A stretch of DNA of 64,000 nt from Candidatus Avimonas faecium (lineage in GTDB: Bacteria > Bacillota > Clostridia > Oscillospirales > Acutalibacteraceae). Below are positions 44,213 through 53,141 of this stretch, in pieces. A model generated the notes under the pieces. It was not told the origin of the DNA and searched no databases. It saw only the letters and a program-made list of their open reading frames with translations. The DNA lies in assembly GCA_904419005.1 (NCBI GenBank), contig CAJFQI010000001.1, positions 1 through 64,000 of the forward strand, given 5' to 3'. A program made the translations under genes and the position numbers. Every line of letters starts with the position of its first letter. Position 1 is the stretch's first letter.

Positions 44213-46072
44213 TTATTTCCATTCCACCGCCGGATACGGCCGCACCGGGAAATACACGGTATAGGTTTCCCTGCCGATCTGGTACAGCGGCTTGAGGTAA
44301 AAGCCCACCGGCTGGTTGAAGGTGCGGTAGCCCGGGTTCCACATAGACCAGACCCGTTCGTTGGCCGGCTTCAGGAATTCCTCCGGATGCGACGGATCCC
44401 CGAACAGCATCCGTTCCTCCCCCACCAGGCCGGCCAGCACCACTGGGCCGTCCAGGAACGCCATAGTCCCCGGCTCGTCCGGCAGCGGCCAGCAGTGCAG
44501 CTTTTTCGGCAGCCGCAGCCGGATCCGGTCGCCCGCCGCAGCCCGCAGGGAGGCCCAGCCGCCGGCGGATGCGAGAGGGACCTCCTCCCCGTTTTTCCAG
44601 CAGACCGGCGGCCCCGCCAGCCACCAGGGCAGGCGGAATTCCAGCGTCAGCTCCACCGGGTCCGCCGCCGTGACCGTATAATCAAAGCTCCAGTATGCCG
44701 GACGTTCCAGGCCGTTCAGCGCCGTGTCGTTGATCTGGTTGCAGCTGCCGCCCAAATCGGTTTCGGCCTGTTCCACCGTCACCTCCGTCCCACCGACGCG
44801 CAGGTTCACGCGGCAGGGCTGATACTGTGCGACGCGCAGGCGGTCCTCCTGCTGGTAAAACACCCACTCCTGCAGGCGGGAATGGGCCTGCATCAGGGTG
44901 CAGTGGCAGCACCAGCAATGCTCCGTCTCCGAGCCCCAAGCCTTATGGGCCCCGGCGTGCAGCGGCAGATAATAGGCGATCAGCCCGCGGTCCGGCTCAT
45001 ACGGCTCGGCGCACTGATCCAAGGCCCGGCCCTCCCAATGCCCTTGGGCGAACAGGCCGTTCCAGATATTGCGCTCAATGTAATCGGCGTACTCCTTATC
45101 GCCGGTCCAGCGGAAAAGATAATCGGCCAGCCGGATCATGTTGTATACCACACAGTGCTCCTGCGTCTGATCCCCCAGCCGGTTCGCCTGCCGGTTCATC
45201 GGCGTCCAGACCTCGCCGCTGGTCTGGCCGCCGGTCGCAAACTGCCCCCGGTCAGTGACCGCCAAACGCCAATATTCCTGCACGATCTTCCGGTAGCGCT
45301 CCTCGCCGGTGACCTCGTAAGCCCGCGCCGCGCCGTGGATCTCGGGAATGGTGGTGTTGGCGTGCATATTGGTGAGGACGTCCTCCCCGCGGTACAGCGG
45401 CTCAAACAGGCGGGGGCGCTCGTACAGCCGCATCAGCCGGGCGTAGCGCTCTTCGCCGGTGAACCCATACAGGTCCGCCCAAAGCTCCATCAGCCCGCCG
45501 GTTTCCTGCCGGTCCATCATATCCGAAAGGAGCTCCCGGGGGGTCTGCTCGGCAAAGGCTTCAAACCAGCCGGCGGCGTCGCGGATCACCTCCGCGGCCT
45601 CCGGAATGCCGGCCATCCGCCAAGCGTCGAGCATCCCCATCAGCACCTTATGGCAGACGTACAGCGGCGCCCAGTAGTATCGGCCGTCCCGCACGCCGGT
45701 GACATAGGAAGGCGGGATCGGGAAGCACCAGCCGTCCCCGGATTCGAGCTGGCAGCGGCGGATTTCCTTTACCACATACTCCAGCTTGGCCCGCAGCCGT
45801 ATGTCCTCCTGGCTTTGGACGGTGTAGGCGGCCGCGCTGATCCAGTGCGCGGTAAAGGTGCCCCGGATATGGCTGGTCTGGGAATCCCAGCCCCCGTGCA
45901 GATCGTTCCGCTTGGTATTGACGCTGCCGGTAAGCCCTGCCTGCCACCAATAGGGGAACAGGAGGTTTTCCTCTTTCAGCCGGTGCAGATAGGCGACATT
46001 GCGCATCCGCTTCGCCAGCCCCTCGCCGGGCAGAAGCATAGCGCTGCTGCCCAGCGGCTTCCAATTTTCCAT
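44213..46072 (-). CDS. Beta-L-arabinofuranosidase-like glycoside hydrolase (GH127/DUF1680)
   Basis: The 619-residue protein matches the DUF1680 (GH127-type) fold. The alpha/alpha-barrel includes GGWDSQTSHIRGTFTAHWIS, then LMELWADLYGFTGEERYARL and THMHANTTIPEIHGAAR-like motifs; TQEHCVVYNMIRLADYLFRW is highly typical, and SETEHCWCCHCT near residue 390 provides the Cys cluster where GH127 enzymes hold a zinc-bound catalytic Cys. No signal peptide is present. Its substrate may be arabinofuranoside or another sugar; DUF1680 enzymes are diverse. It overlaps no neighbour but is five bases after the PHP gene. Confidence 0.87.
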   Translation of the reverse strand: MENWKPLGSSAMLLPGEGLAKRMRNVAYLHRLKEENLLFPYWWQAGLTGSVNTKRNDLHGGWDSQTSHIRGTFTAHWISAAAYTVQSQEDIRLRAKLEYVVKEIRRCQLESGDGWCFPIPPSYVTGVRDGRYYWAPLYVCHKVLMGMLDAWRMAGIPEAAEVIRDAAGWFEAFAEQTPRELLSDMMDRQETGGLMELWADLYGFTGEERYARLMRLYERPRLFEPLYRGEDVLTNMHANTTIPEIHGAARAYEVTGEERYRKIVQEYWRLAVTDRGQFATGGQTSGEVWTPMNRQANRLGDQTQEHCVVYNMIRLADYLFRWTGDKEYADYIERNIWNGLFAQGHWEGRALDQCAEPYEPDRGLIAYYLPLHAGAHKAWGSETEHCWCCHCTLMQAHSRLQEWVFYQQEDRLRVAQYQPCRVNLRVGGTEVTVEQAETDLGGSCNQINDTALNGLERPAYWSFDYTVTAADPVELTLEFRLPWWLAGPPVCWKNGEEVPLASAGGWASLRAAAGDRIRLRLPKKLHCWPLPDEPGTMAFLDGPVVLAGLVGEERMLFGDPSHPEEFLKPANERVWSMWNPGYRTFNQPVGFYLKPLYQIGRETYTVYFPVRPYPAVEWK

Positions 46073-46077
46073 CTCTT

Positions 46078-47424
46078 TTATCCCTCCGCCGGAACGCCGA
46101 AGCAGGCCCGCTGGAAGCGGGGCACCCGGCCCTTTAACCCCGCCAGCTTCTCGTACGCGTCCGGTTCGCTCTCGGCTACCAGCGCCTTCATCAGCCGGCC
46201 CTCCTCATAGCAGAGCTCATCGTGCAGGGGAAAATATTCCGACAGCAGGAAAAGGGCGTAGCTGACCAGCCGGAATTCACCGTACACCCGGGGATAGGTG
46301 TCCTGGGTGTATTTTTCCACCGCCACGGAATAATGCGCCTTGACGGCGTCAACCAGCGCCTGCTTCTCGTTGGCCGGGGCGAACGCAATGGTCTGGAACT
46401 CGTTGAAGCCGTGGGGATTGTCAACCGGGTTGTTGTACCAGCTGCCCTCAAAGGGCTCGGGCGTGGTGCCGTGGGAATCGCTGCTTCCCACCACCGCCGC
46501 CCGGCTTTCCCCATGGGCGAGGATGTCCATATACAGCGACACCTGCATATTGTTCTCCTTGGGATACAGGCCGCCGACCAGCTCAAACGCGTCAAAAATG
46601 CCGTTCTTGAACTGGTAGCGCACCATATCCTCGCTGACGTGATAGGCGTCCACCGTCCAATAGGGATGGGCGAAGATGGCCAGCCCGTTCCCCTCCTGGA
46701 TATGCCGGTAGACCCACAGGCAGGAGGCGTACTCAAACGCGTTGACCCGGCCCGCCTCCGGCGGGATGGCGAGGGTGCTTTCCAGCTCGCGGACCTCCCT
46801 GTAATAGCGCTCTTCGTCCTCCTGGAAAAGCGTATTGACGCTGAAATCCCCGCCGAAGTTCACGATATGGATATGGTTGTCGGGCGCGTGCACCTCTTCG
46901 CCGTGAACCACCGTCAGGTCGGTCGGACGCCCGGACCAATAGTCATACGCCGCCACCGAGCCGCCGTATTCGCTGTGGTCGGACACCACCATAAAGTCAA
47001 AGCCCGCGCGGCGGTAGTTGGCCGCCACCTCCTCGGGGGCCTCCGCCCCGTCGGAAAAGGTGGAATGCACATGCAGATCCCCCCGCAGCGGCAGGCGGCC
47101 GTATAGGTCCGGCTTCAGGCAGTAGACCGACAGGTTGATGAAATGCTGCTCCGCGTCAACGGTAAACCAGATGTTGTATTCCTGTTCCCGGGTAAAGGTA
47201 TGGGAAAAGGTCAGCGCGTTGTCATGCGCCGCCACATCGTAGGATGGGTATTTTTCCTGCTCCAGCGCGCAGGCCGGTTCCGTCATCGGGATGACCGTCA
47301 CATGGTGGACGCTGCCTTCGGCAAAGCGCATATGCGGCGAGCGGGGGCGGATGGTGATCCGGCTCTCCGCTCCCTCCAATACGGTTTTCGGCATAATCGA
47401 AAAATAGTGCAATTCACGGCGCAT
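46078..47424 (-). CDS. PHP-domain metal-dependent phosphoesterase
   Basis: The 448-residue protein has a beta-rich N-terminus (about 1-105) and a PHP domain with the four metal motifs: GDLHVHSTFSDG near residue 115, VVSDHSEYGG near 148, FAHPYWTVDAY near 250 and VGSSDSHGTT near 312. PHP enzymes hydrolyse phosphoesters or phosphonates with three metals. The N-terminal domain is unusual for the small PHP proteins and may bind a carbohydrate. There is no signal peptide. It follows the NagB-ROK gene by 39 bp and is only five bases before the GH127 gene. Confidence 0.87.
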   Translation of the reverse strand: MRRELHYFSIMPKTVLEGAESRITIRPRSPHMRFAEGSVHHVTVIPMTEPACALEQEKYPSYDVAAHDNALTFSHTFTREQEYNIWFTVDAEQHFINLSVYCLKPDLYGRLPLRGDLHVHSTFSDGAEAPEEVAANYRRAGFDFMVVSDHSEYGGSVAAYDYWSGRPTDLTVVHGEEVHAPDNHIHIVNFGGDFSVNTLFQEDEERYYREVRELESTLAIPPEAGRVNAFEYASCLWVYRHIQEGNGLAIFAHPYWTVDAYHVSEDMVRYQFKNGIFDAFELVGGLYPKENNMQVSLYMDILAHGESRAAVVGSSDSHGTTPEPFEGSWYNNPVDNPHGFNEFQTIAFAPANEKQALVDAVKAHYSVAVEKYTQDTYPRVYGEFRLVSYALFLLSEYFPLHDELCYEEGRLMKALVAESEPDAYEKLAGLKGRVPRFQRACFGVPAEG

Positions 47425-47463
47425 AAACGCGATCCTCCCTTCAAAATCGAGCGGGAACCCGCT

Positions 47464-49095
47464 TTAGTCCTGCTGCATCTGCATCGCCAGGCAGCAGGCG
47501 CCAAGCGCCCCCGCCCGGTTGTGGTAATCGGAGATCTCCAGCTGGGTGGGGATCGGGTTGTACTGGGCGACCTTCTCCCTAATCAGCGGCAGCAGCCGAT
47601 CCAGGGATTCCGATACGCCGCCGCCCAAAATCACCTTTTGGGGATTGAGCAGCGAAATGATGTTGGCGATAGTCACCGCCAGCGCCCGGATAAACGCATC
47701 AACCGCCTGCTTTTCCTCGCCGGCCAGCCGGTCGTATTGCAGCAGCAGCTCCCGCGGCGTCTTATCCGCCGACAGCTTTTGCAGGGCGGAGCCGGAAACC
47801 TTTTCCTCCAGGGGGCCGAAATGCCCTTCCTGGTTGACCCGCTCCTCCGCGGCATCCTGCACGCTCATCCAGTACCCGATCTCCCCAGCGCTGCCGGTGC
47901 TGCCCTCGACGATCCGGCCGTTGGACAGGATGGCGCAGCCCAGGCCGGTCCCGATGGCAAGGAATACCACGTCGCTGGCGCCGCGGGCTTTGCCGATGCT
48001 CCTTTCCGCGATCAAGGCCATGGTGATGTCGTTGCGCACGCCGCAGGGGAAGGGGAAGCGGCCAAACAGCTTCTCCTTCAGGCAGAGGCTCTTCCAGCCC
48101 AGCCCCGGCGCGTCCTGCACGACCTCCGTTTCGGCGTTGACCAGCCCGGGGATGCCCATGGCCAGCGCCTTGACCTCCTGCTTTTCCAAGCCGGCCTTCG
48201 CGATAGCCGACTCAATAAAATCCCCCAGCCCCTCGGGCGTTTTGGGCGAATCCGTCCACTCCTCCGCGAGGATCTCCCCGTCGGGCTGCTGAATGATCAG
48301 CAGCGTTTTGGTGCCGCCGACATCCACGCCGACCACCGGGCCCTGGGCCGGCTTTCGGCAAAGGTTGAGCCCTTCCGGCTTCTCAACGCAAGCCCACTCG
48401 GTCACGATCTCCGCGTTGGGGGCCGATTTCAGCACAGTGGCCGGAAAGCTTGTGGTCACCGGCAGCCGCAGCAGCTCGGACAGGACGGGGCGTTTATGCT
48501 CCCCGTTGATGAGGAGGACAATTCGCCGGGAATCCAGGATATTGCGGATGCCCAGCGTGATCCCGCCGGCCAGCGCCGTTTGCTCGGCGAAATATTTCTG
48601 CCCGACGGTTTTGGTCGTCTCGGACAGCTCCGTCTCATGCGCTCCCCAGGCAAAGGGGGTGCCCGGCTCGTTGAGCGCCAGATGGCCGTTCATGCCGATC
48701 CCCAGCAGCATATAGTCTATGCCGCCGCGCTCTTCTATGTATCGCTCCACGGCGCGGCACTCGGCTTTGGCGTCGGTATACCGGCCGTCAAACAAGCGAA
48801 TGTGGTCCGGCGGGATCGGCAGCCGGTCAAAGCAGTTGCGGTGCAAAAAGCCGCTGCAGCTCCCGTCGTCCGCCTCCGCTTTCCCGCTCCACTCGTCCAG
48901 CCCGACGATATATACATGGGAGAAATCCGCCTCACGGGATTCCTGCATGGCCGCCATGGCGTCAAAGACGCCGAGGGAGCTGTGCCCGGCTGCCAGGCAC
49001 AGCAGCGCCTCCGGCTTCCTGGAAGTCAGCGCCGCCAATTCTCCCGCTATGCGTGCACAGCACTTTTCATAGTCGTCAAGAATGGTAATGTTCAT
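47464..49095 (-). CDS. NagB-like isomerase/deaminase fused to a ROK kinase
   Basis: The 543-residue protein joins two enzymes. Residues 1-235 form a NagB/6-phosphogluconolactonase-like domain: LAAGHSSLGVFDAM (phosphate loop), VGLDEWSG (matching the DE of NagB), GIGMNGHLALNEPG, and ITLGIRNIL. Residues 248-543 form a ROK sugar kinase: GVDVGGTKTLL (ATP site), MGIPGLVN, GTGLGCAIL and GSAGEIGYW. The CxCGxxGC zinc motif typical of ROK kinases is absent. The natural interpretation is a two-step enzyme that phosphorylates an amino sugar or ketose and then isomerises/deaminates it. It is in the middle of the glycan cluster, 27 bp after the GH4 gene. Confidence 0.9.
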   Translation of the reverse strand: MNITILDDYEKCCARIAGELAALTSRKPEALLCLAAGHSSLGVFDAMAAMQESREADFSHVYIVGLDEWSGKAEADDGSCSGFLHRNCFDRLPIPPDHIRLFDGRYTDAKAECRAVERYIEERGGIDYMLLGIGMNGHLALNEPGTPFAWGAHETELSETTKTVGQKYFAEQTALAGGITLGIRNILDSRRIVLLINGEHKRPVLSELLRLPVTTSFPATVLKSAPNAEIVTEWACVEKPEGLNLCRKPAQGPVVGVDVGGTKTLLIIQQPDGEILAEEWTDSPKTPEGLGDFIESAIAKAGLEKQEVKALAMGIPGLVNAETEVVQDAPGLGWKSLCLKEKLFGRFPFPCGVRNDITMALIAERSIGKARGASDVVFLAIGTGLGCAILSNGRIVEGSTGSAGEIGYWMSVQDAAEERVNQEGHFGPLEEKVSGSALQKLSADKTPRELLLQYDRLAGEEKQAVDAFIRALAVTIANIISLLNPQKVILGGGVSESLDRLLPLIREKVAQYNPIPTQLEISDYHNRAGALGACCLAMQMQQD

Positions 49096-49122
49096 GTTGC
49101 ATCCCTTCTCCTGCTACGAGAA

Positions 49123-50409
49123 CTATTTGCTCGCCTGGCAAGGATGAATATAGGGCTCGTTGATAGCGAACAGTTCGTCGTTGATCTTTTCGGCGGCTAT
49201 CGTTGAGTTGATGACCGGGTCCACCAGCAGCGCTTGGTACGCCATCTCCTTGGAGCCGTGGAAAGCCGCCCGCACGGACATCCTCTGGGCCGAAACCTGG
49301 TTGTTCAGCATCGCGATGATGGCGTCCGGCAGCTCGGGCACCTGCAGCTTATGCACGCCGGAGGCATCCGCCACGACCGGCACCTCCACCGCCACGTCGT
49401 CGGGCAGCTGCGGGATGGCGCCGCCGTTGTAGACGATCGCAGAGGGCAGCACCGTCTGCTTGTTGAAGTGGAGGGCGACCAGGAGCTGTATGGCGCGCTC
49501 CCCCGACGGGGAAAGCCATTTGTCCGCCGGCTCCTTGCCGCTGATTACCTCTTCAATCTCCTTCTTCATGCGCACGCGGTCCTGCTCATCCCACGCGAAG
49601 TTGTAGCCTTCCTCCCCGGCCTCGTAGCCGTAGGCCTGGTACTCGCCGAAATGGTCGTCCGAGCAGGTGGGATACAGGCCGAAAATATGGAACATCTTGC
49701 GCAGGTACGGCATGAATTTGGGGTCGTAGGTTGCTTCCTTTTCCCGGAATTCCGGATACAGGTCCTCCCCCGTCTCCACATCCCGGATGCTGGTAATCCA
49801 CTGGAAGTGATTCATCCCCGCGCCAAACAGCTCAATGCTGGTATGGTCCTTGCGGCCGAGGATGTCGCAGATCTGGTCCCGGGCCATAAAGATCCCGTGG
49901 CACAGCCCGACGCACTTGATCCGGGTGTACATATTCACGCCCAGCACCAGGCGCGTTTCGGGGTTGGAGAAGTTGAGGAAATAGGCGTCGGGGCACAGCT
50001 CCTCCATATCATGCGCAATGTCAATAATCAAAGGCAGGGTGCGCATGGTGAAGTACAGGCCGCCGGGGCCGCCGTTTTCGCCCAGGCAATGCCGGATGCC
50101 GTATTTTTTCGGGATGGCGAAGTCCTGCTTCCACAGCTCGCAGCGGTCAATGGCCAGGCTGTTGATGACGAAATCCGCCCCGGCCAGGACCTCCCGGCGC
50201 TCGGTGGTGGCGAGGATGGTCAGCTCCTGCCCCGAAACCTGGTTCATCTTCAGGGCAAGGCGGTGCATCCGGTCAAGGTTTTCCTCGTCAATATCAACCA
50301 GGCAGAGCGTCGCCCCCTTTAAAAGCGGCTGGCTGAAAATATCCCGGAAGGTCGGGATGCCGAAGGACATGCTGCCGGCGCCGATGTAAACGATTTTTGG
50401 TGCTCTCAT
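49123..50409 (-). CDS. Glycoside hydrolase family 4 enzyme (LplD-like)
   Basis: The 428-residue protein has the GH4 features: an N-terminal NAD-binding fold ([12 protein letters not shown]), [10 protein letters not shown] near residue 145, the metal-binding Cys-His in VGLCHGIF near 170, and [13 protein letters not shown] near 200. [15 protein letters not shown] near 255 is close to the LplD/alpha-galacturonidase group of GH4. GH4 enzymes cleave glycosides by an NAD- and Mn-dependent redox mechanism and tolerate alpha and beta linkages. There is no signal peptide. It follows the ROK regulator by 59 bp, in the same order as in many sugar operons. Confidence 0.93.
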   Translation of the reverse strand: MRAPKIVYIGAGSMSFGIPTFRDIFSQPLLKGATLCLVDIDEENLDRMHRLALKMNQVSGQELTILATTERREVLAGADFVINSLAIDRCELWKQDFAIPKKYGIRHCLGENGGPGGLYFTMRTLPLIIDIAHDMEELCPDAYFLNFSNPETRLVLGVNMYTRIKCVGLCHGIFMARDQICDILGRKDHTSIELFGAGMNHFQWITSIRDVETGEDLYPEFREKEATYDPKFMPYLRKMFHIFGLYPTCSDDHFGEYQAYGYEAGEEGYNFAWDEQDRVRMKKEIEEVISGKEPADKWLSPSGERAIQLLVALHFNKQTVLPSAIVYNGGAIPQLPDDVAVEVPVVADASGVHKLQVPELPDAIIAMLNNQVSAQRMSVRAAFHGSKEMAYQALLVDPVINSTIAAEKINDELFAINEPYIHPCQASK

Positions 50410-50468
50410 GATACACTCTCTCCTTTACGCTTTTGGTTTTATATGGAACAGTCGAATAATGGGCTTGG

Positions 50469-51626
50469 TTACGATACCGCCGGGGGGTCGTTCAGCAGGG
50501 ACGGCACCGCTTCCTCAAGGGCGATGGCGCCCACGCCGTAGCAAGCTGCGGACGGGAGGGTTTCATACAGAATCCTCACCGGATTCAAGCAATACCGCCC
50601 GGCCTTTTCCTGCACCATGGGGACGACAAGGTCCCGCAGCGCTTCAATGACATAGCCTCCCAAAACGAAATAATCCACATCCAGACAGACGGACATGTTC
50701 TGCACGCACAGGGCGAGGTAATCGGAGATCCGCTCCGCCGCCCGCACCCGGTCGGCCAGCGGCGGATTCGCCTCTTCGCCGAAGAGGCGGCATCCCAGCA
50801 GGTTTTCCATTGTCTCGCCGGAAAGGCGTTTTTCCAGCGAGACCTCCGCATCCGGCTCCAGCCAGTTATGCGGGCTTGTACGCATATAGCCGATTTCCCC
50901 GGCGGCCGCATGAGGGCCGCTGCGCAGCTTGCCGTCCAGGATAATGCCGCTGCCCACGCCGCTGCCGACGATAATATAAATCAGATCCTTGACCGTACTG
51001 TTCTGGTATTCCCCCAGGGCCGCCGCGTTCACGTCGTTCTCAAGGAAGACCGGGCAGCCCATCTTCTCCTCAAGGCCCCGGCAGTACGGCTCAAAGTCAA
51101 AGGCGGTTTCCAGGCCGATGCGGGGCGCAGGGAAATCCGTGCGCCAGCTGGTCTTATCCAGGATGACCGGGAGCGCCAGGCCGACGCCCAGCAGCTGCGG
51201 CGAAGCCATCCCGCTGTCCGCCAAAACGGTATTCAGCGCCCGGGGCAGGTCCTCCCGGAACAGCGAGACCAGGTCCTTGACCGCAAAGCGGCGGGATACC
51301 CGTACCCGGCGCCACAGATTGATGAGGTTGACATCCAGATGGCTGCCGTCGTAGGAGCAGCCAGCCGCGATGCCCGCCTCGGGATTGAATTGGAAAAGCA
51401 CCGGCGGCCTGCCCACGGTGGATACCGGCGCATGGTCAACCTCCCGGAGCAGCCCCTGTGAAAGGAAAAACTCGATAATCTTGGTCGCCGTCGGCACAGA
51501 CAGGCCCGTCCTCTGGGCAATGTCCGAGCAGGAAAAGGGCATCTCCCGGCAGTTGGAGACGAATTCATAGACCGACTGCCGGTTCCGATACTTCAAATCA
51601 TACGATACATAGCCTCTGCCATTCAT
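50469..51626 (-). CDS. ROK-family transcriptional regulator (NagC/XylR-like)
   Basis: The 385-residue protein starts with a winged helix-turn-helix (about 10-70; FSCSDIAQRTGLSVPTATKI), followed by a ROK domain with VGRPPVLFQF, VGLALPVILD, FLENDVNAAALGEYQ, VGSGVGSGIILDG and AAGEIGYMR. The usual Cys-rich zinc motif is missing. It is probably a repressor that responds to a sugar or sugar phosphate. It has its own extended -10 promoter (51668-51696) with a TTAAA-N5-TTTAA repeat next to it, so it may control itself and the genes downstream. The ATG at 51626 has AGGGGGAAA upstream; an upstream start is possible. Confidence 0.9.
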   Translation of the reverse strand: MNGRGYVSYDLKYRNRQSVYEFVSNCREMPFSCSDIAQRTGLSVPTATKIIEFFLSQGLLREVDHAPVSTVGRPPVLFQFNPEAGIAAGCSYDGSHLDVNLINLWRRVRVSRRFAVKDLVSLFREDLPRALNTVLADSGMASPQLLGVGLALPVILDKTSWRTDFPAPRIGLETAFDFEPYCRGLEEKMGCPVFLENDVNAAALGEYQNSTVKDLIYIIVGSGVGSGIILDGKLRSGPHAAAGEIGYMRTSPHNWLEPDAEVSLEKRLSGETMENLLGCRLFGEEANPPLADRVRAAERISDYLALCVQNMSVCLDVDYFVLGGYVIEALRDLVVPMVQEKAGRYCLNPVRILYETLPSAACYGVGAIALEEAVPSLLNDPPAVS

Positions 51627-51653
51627 GCGCTTTCCCCCTGTATACCCCAATTT

Positions 51654-51668
51654 TTAAATCTACTTTAA
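51654..51668. promoter_or_regulatory. Inverted repeat near the ROK promoter, candidate operator
   Basis: TTAAA-N5-TTTAA (51654-51658, 51664-51668) borders the -10 box of the ROK regulator promoter. Such AT-rich palindromes occur in ROK repressor operators, but short repeats are common by chance. Confidence 0.35.
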
Positions 51669-51696
51669 TATTAGCAAAAGTCCAGCCAAATGTATA
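51668..51696 (-). promoter_or_regulatory. Internal promoter upstream of the ROK regulator
   Basis: On the minus strand: TATACA, a 17-bp spacer and TAATAT preceded by TGC (extended -10). It divides the cluster into a transport/methyltransferase part upstream and a catabolic part downstream. Confidence 0.6.
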
Positions 51697-51711
51697 GGGG
51701 GATATTCCAAT

Positions 51712-53136
51712 TTAATCCCGGCAGTATTTGTCAACGTCAACGCCCATTTCCTCGGCCGCCGCCCGGCGGATCCGCTTGAGCTCCTCGTATTTGGACGGCT
51801 CAATCACCGGCTCCATGCTCTGATAGCCCTTGGTCACGTCCTCGACATATTCGTGGGCGCGGTCAAGCGCGGTCTTCTTGCCGCCGTTTGCCCAGGCATC
51901 AAAATCAAAGCGCTCAAAGATCTGGCTGGGCCAATAGCTGTCCTCAATATGCTCCACCGTGTGGCTTTCCCCGATGAAGTTCCCGTTGATCCCCACTTCC
52001 TTCAAGACATCAAAGGCCAGAGTCTCCTCGTTGACCTCAAAGCCGCTCATGATATAGTTGTACGCCTTGATGAATTCGTTATCAAGCACCAGCTGCTCCA
52101 GGCTGACGCCCTGGTCGGCGCCGACGATCCCCATGCCGCCCATCCCGCCGCAGCCGGCCAGGAGGGAGAAGATCGCGTTGCTGGCTTTTTCCATCCCGCA
52201 TTGGTAGTCGGCGGCCAAGGCGTCGGTCAGGCCGTTGTTCGAAACGCCCCAAATCCCGTAATACCGGGCCATCTGCGCGGCGGCCATGCCCAAAAGCGCC
52301 TGGTTGGGCGAGCCGAAGGAGCAGAGCATGGAGCGCATATCCATGGTGTGGTTGAAGGAGCCGTAGCCGAAGCCGAGCTGCCCCGTCAGCGCATGGCCTA
52401 CAAACATGCTCCCGAGGATTTCCGCATTCTGCAGGGAGCAGTTGCCGGCGATCGTCATCGGGCCCAGGGCGCCGCCGATCACCATCGGGCCGATCGAAAC
52501 CGGGCAGCCCATCTTGGTCATGATCAGCGCCATTTCAAGGCTCTCCTTGCGGTATTGGAGGGGGCTGACCGTCTCAAGGAAATACCCGCAGTCCCGTCCC
52601 ATGAGGCGGGACATTTCCACGATATACTTCGCGCTGGTAGCGGAGAGGATGAAGGTGCCGCCTTCCTTTTTGGCATAGGAATACACGGTAAAGAAGGAAG
52701 CCACATCGGCAAAGTTGTGCGGCACGTCGCTCGGCAGCGTCACCACGCCGGAGCCGGGGAAGCGGTCAAGGTTCTCCAGCAGCTTGATGCCCTTCATGAC
52801 ATCGTCCATCACGCCGTACCGCCGGGTTTTTGTGGCGTAGTCAAAGAAGAACACCTGGGTGGAAATGCCGGCGCAGAGGCTGTTGCGCTGCACCGTATCG
52901 TAATCAAGCCGGCTGTGGGCCTTCACCTTCTCCAGCAGCGATTCCATCACCTTGGCCGGGATCCGGAGCACCTGCTTGCCAGTATCCACTTCCCCGCCCT
53001 GCTCCCGGCAGAGGGCGAGCACCTCGTCGTTCGGGATATGCAGCCCGATCTCCGACAGGATACGCAGGGAATTGCGGTGGATCTGCTCCACCTCGTCATC
53101 GGTCATCACATTGATATAGGTGGCAATGCGTTTCAT
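51712..53136 (-). CDS. MttB-superfamily (trimethylamine methyltransferase-like) protein, non-pyrrolysine
   Basis: The 474-residue protein belongs to the MttB (COG5598) family: HRNSLRILSEIGLHIPNDEV at the N-terminus, PSDVPHNFADVASFF, the STGPMVIGGA-like region ISIGPMVIGGALGPMT, FGYGSFNHTMDMRSM and LLAGCGGMGGMGIVGADQG near residue 330. The frame contains no in-frame TAG, so there is no pyrrolysine, and it falls with the MtgB, MtcB and MtpB types that demethylate glycine betaine, carnitine or proline betaine. The substrate here is unknown and could be a sugar-linked methyl group. It lies five bases after a URO-D-fold gene, and no corrinoid protein is nearby. Confidence 0.9.
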   Translation of the reverse strand: MKRIATYINVMTDDEVEQIHRNSLRILSEIGLHIPNDEVLALCREQGGEVDTGKQVLRIPAKVMESLLEKVKAHSRLDYDTVQRNSLCAGISTQVFFFDYATKTRRYGVMDDVMKGIKLLENLDRFPGSGVVTLPSDVPHNFADVASFFTVYSYAKKEGGTFILSATSAKYIVEMSRLMGRDCGYFLETVSPLQYRKESLEMALIMTKMGCPVSIGPMVIGGALGPMTIAGNCSLQNAEILGSMFVGHALTGQLGFGYGSFNHTMDMRSMLCSFGSPNQALLGMAAAQMARYYGIWGVSNNGLTDALAADYQCGMEKASNAIFSLLAGCGGMGGMGIVGADQGVSLEQLVLDNEFIKAYNYIMSGFEVNEETLAFDVLKEVGINGNFIGESHTVEHIEDSYWPSQIFERFDFDAWANGGKKTALDRAHEYVEDVTKGYQSMEPVIEPSKYEELKRIRRAAAEEMGVDVDKYCRD

Positions 53137-53141
53137 AGGCC

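Noticed and set aside
44120-46210. A 696-codon plus-strand frame
   Set aside because: Antisense shadow of the GH127-type gene; no recognisable motif and very high Arg/Pro/His content.
47143-49206. A 687-codon plus-strand frame
   Set aside because: Antisense shadow of the NagB-ROK fusion and PHP genes, without ribosome binding site or domain.
51712-53136. Possible pyrrolysine codon in the MttB-family gene
   Set aside because: The whole frame is open without an in-frame TAG, so no pyrrolysine is used.
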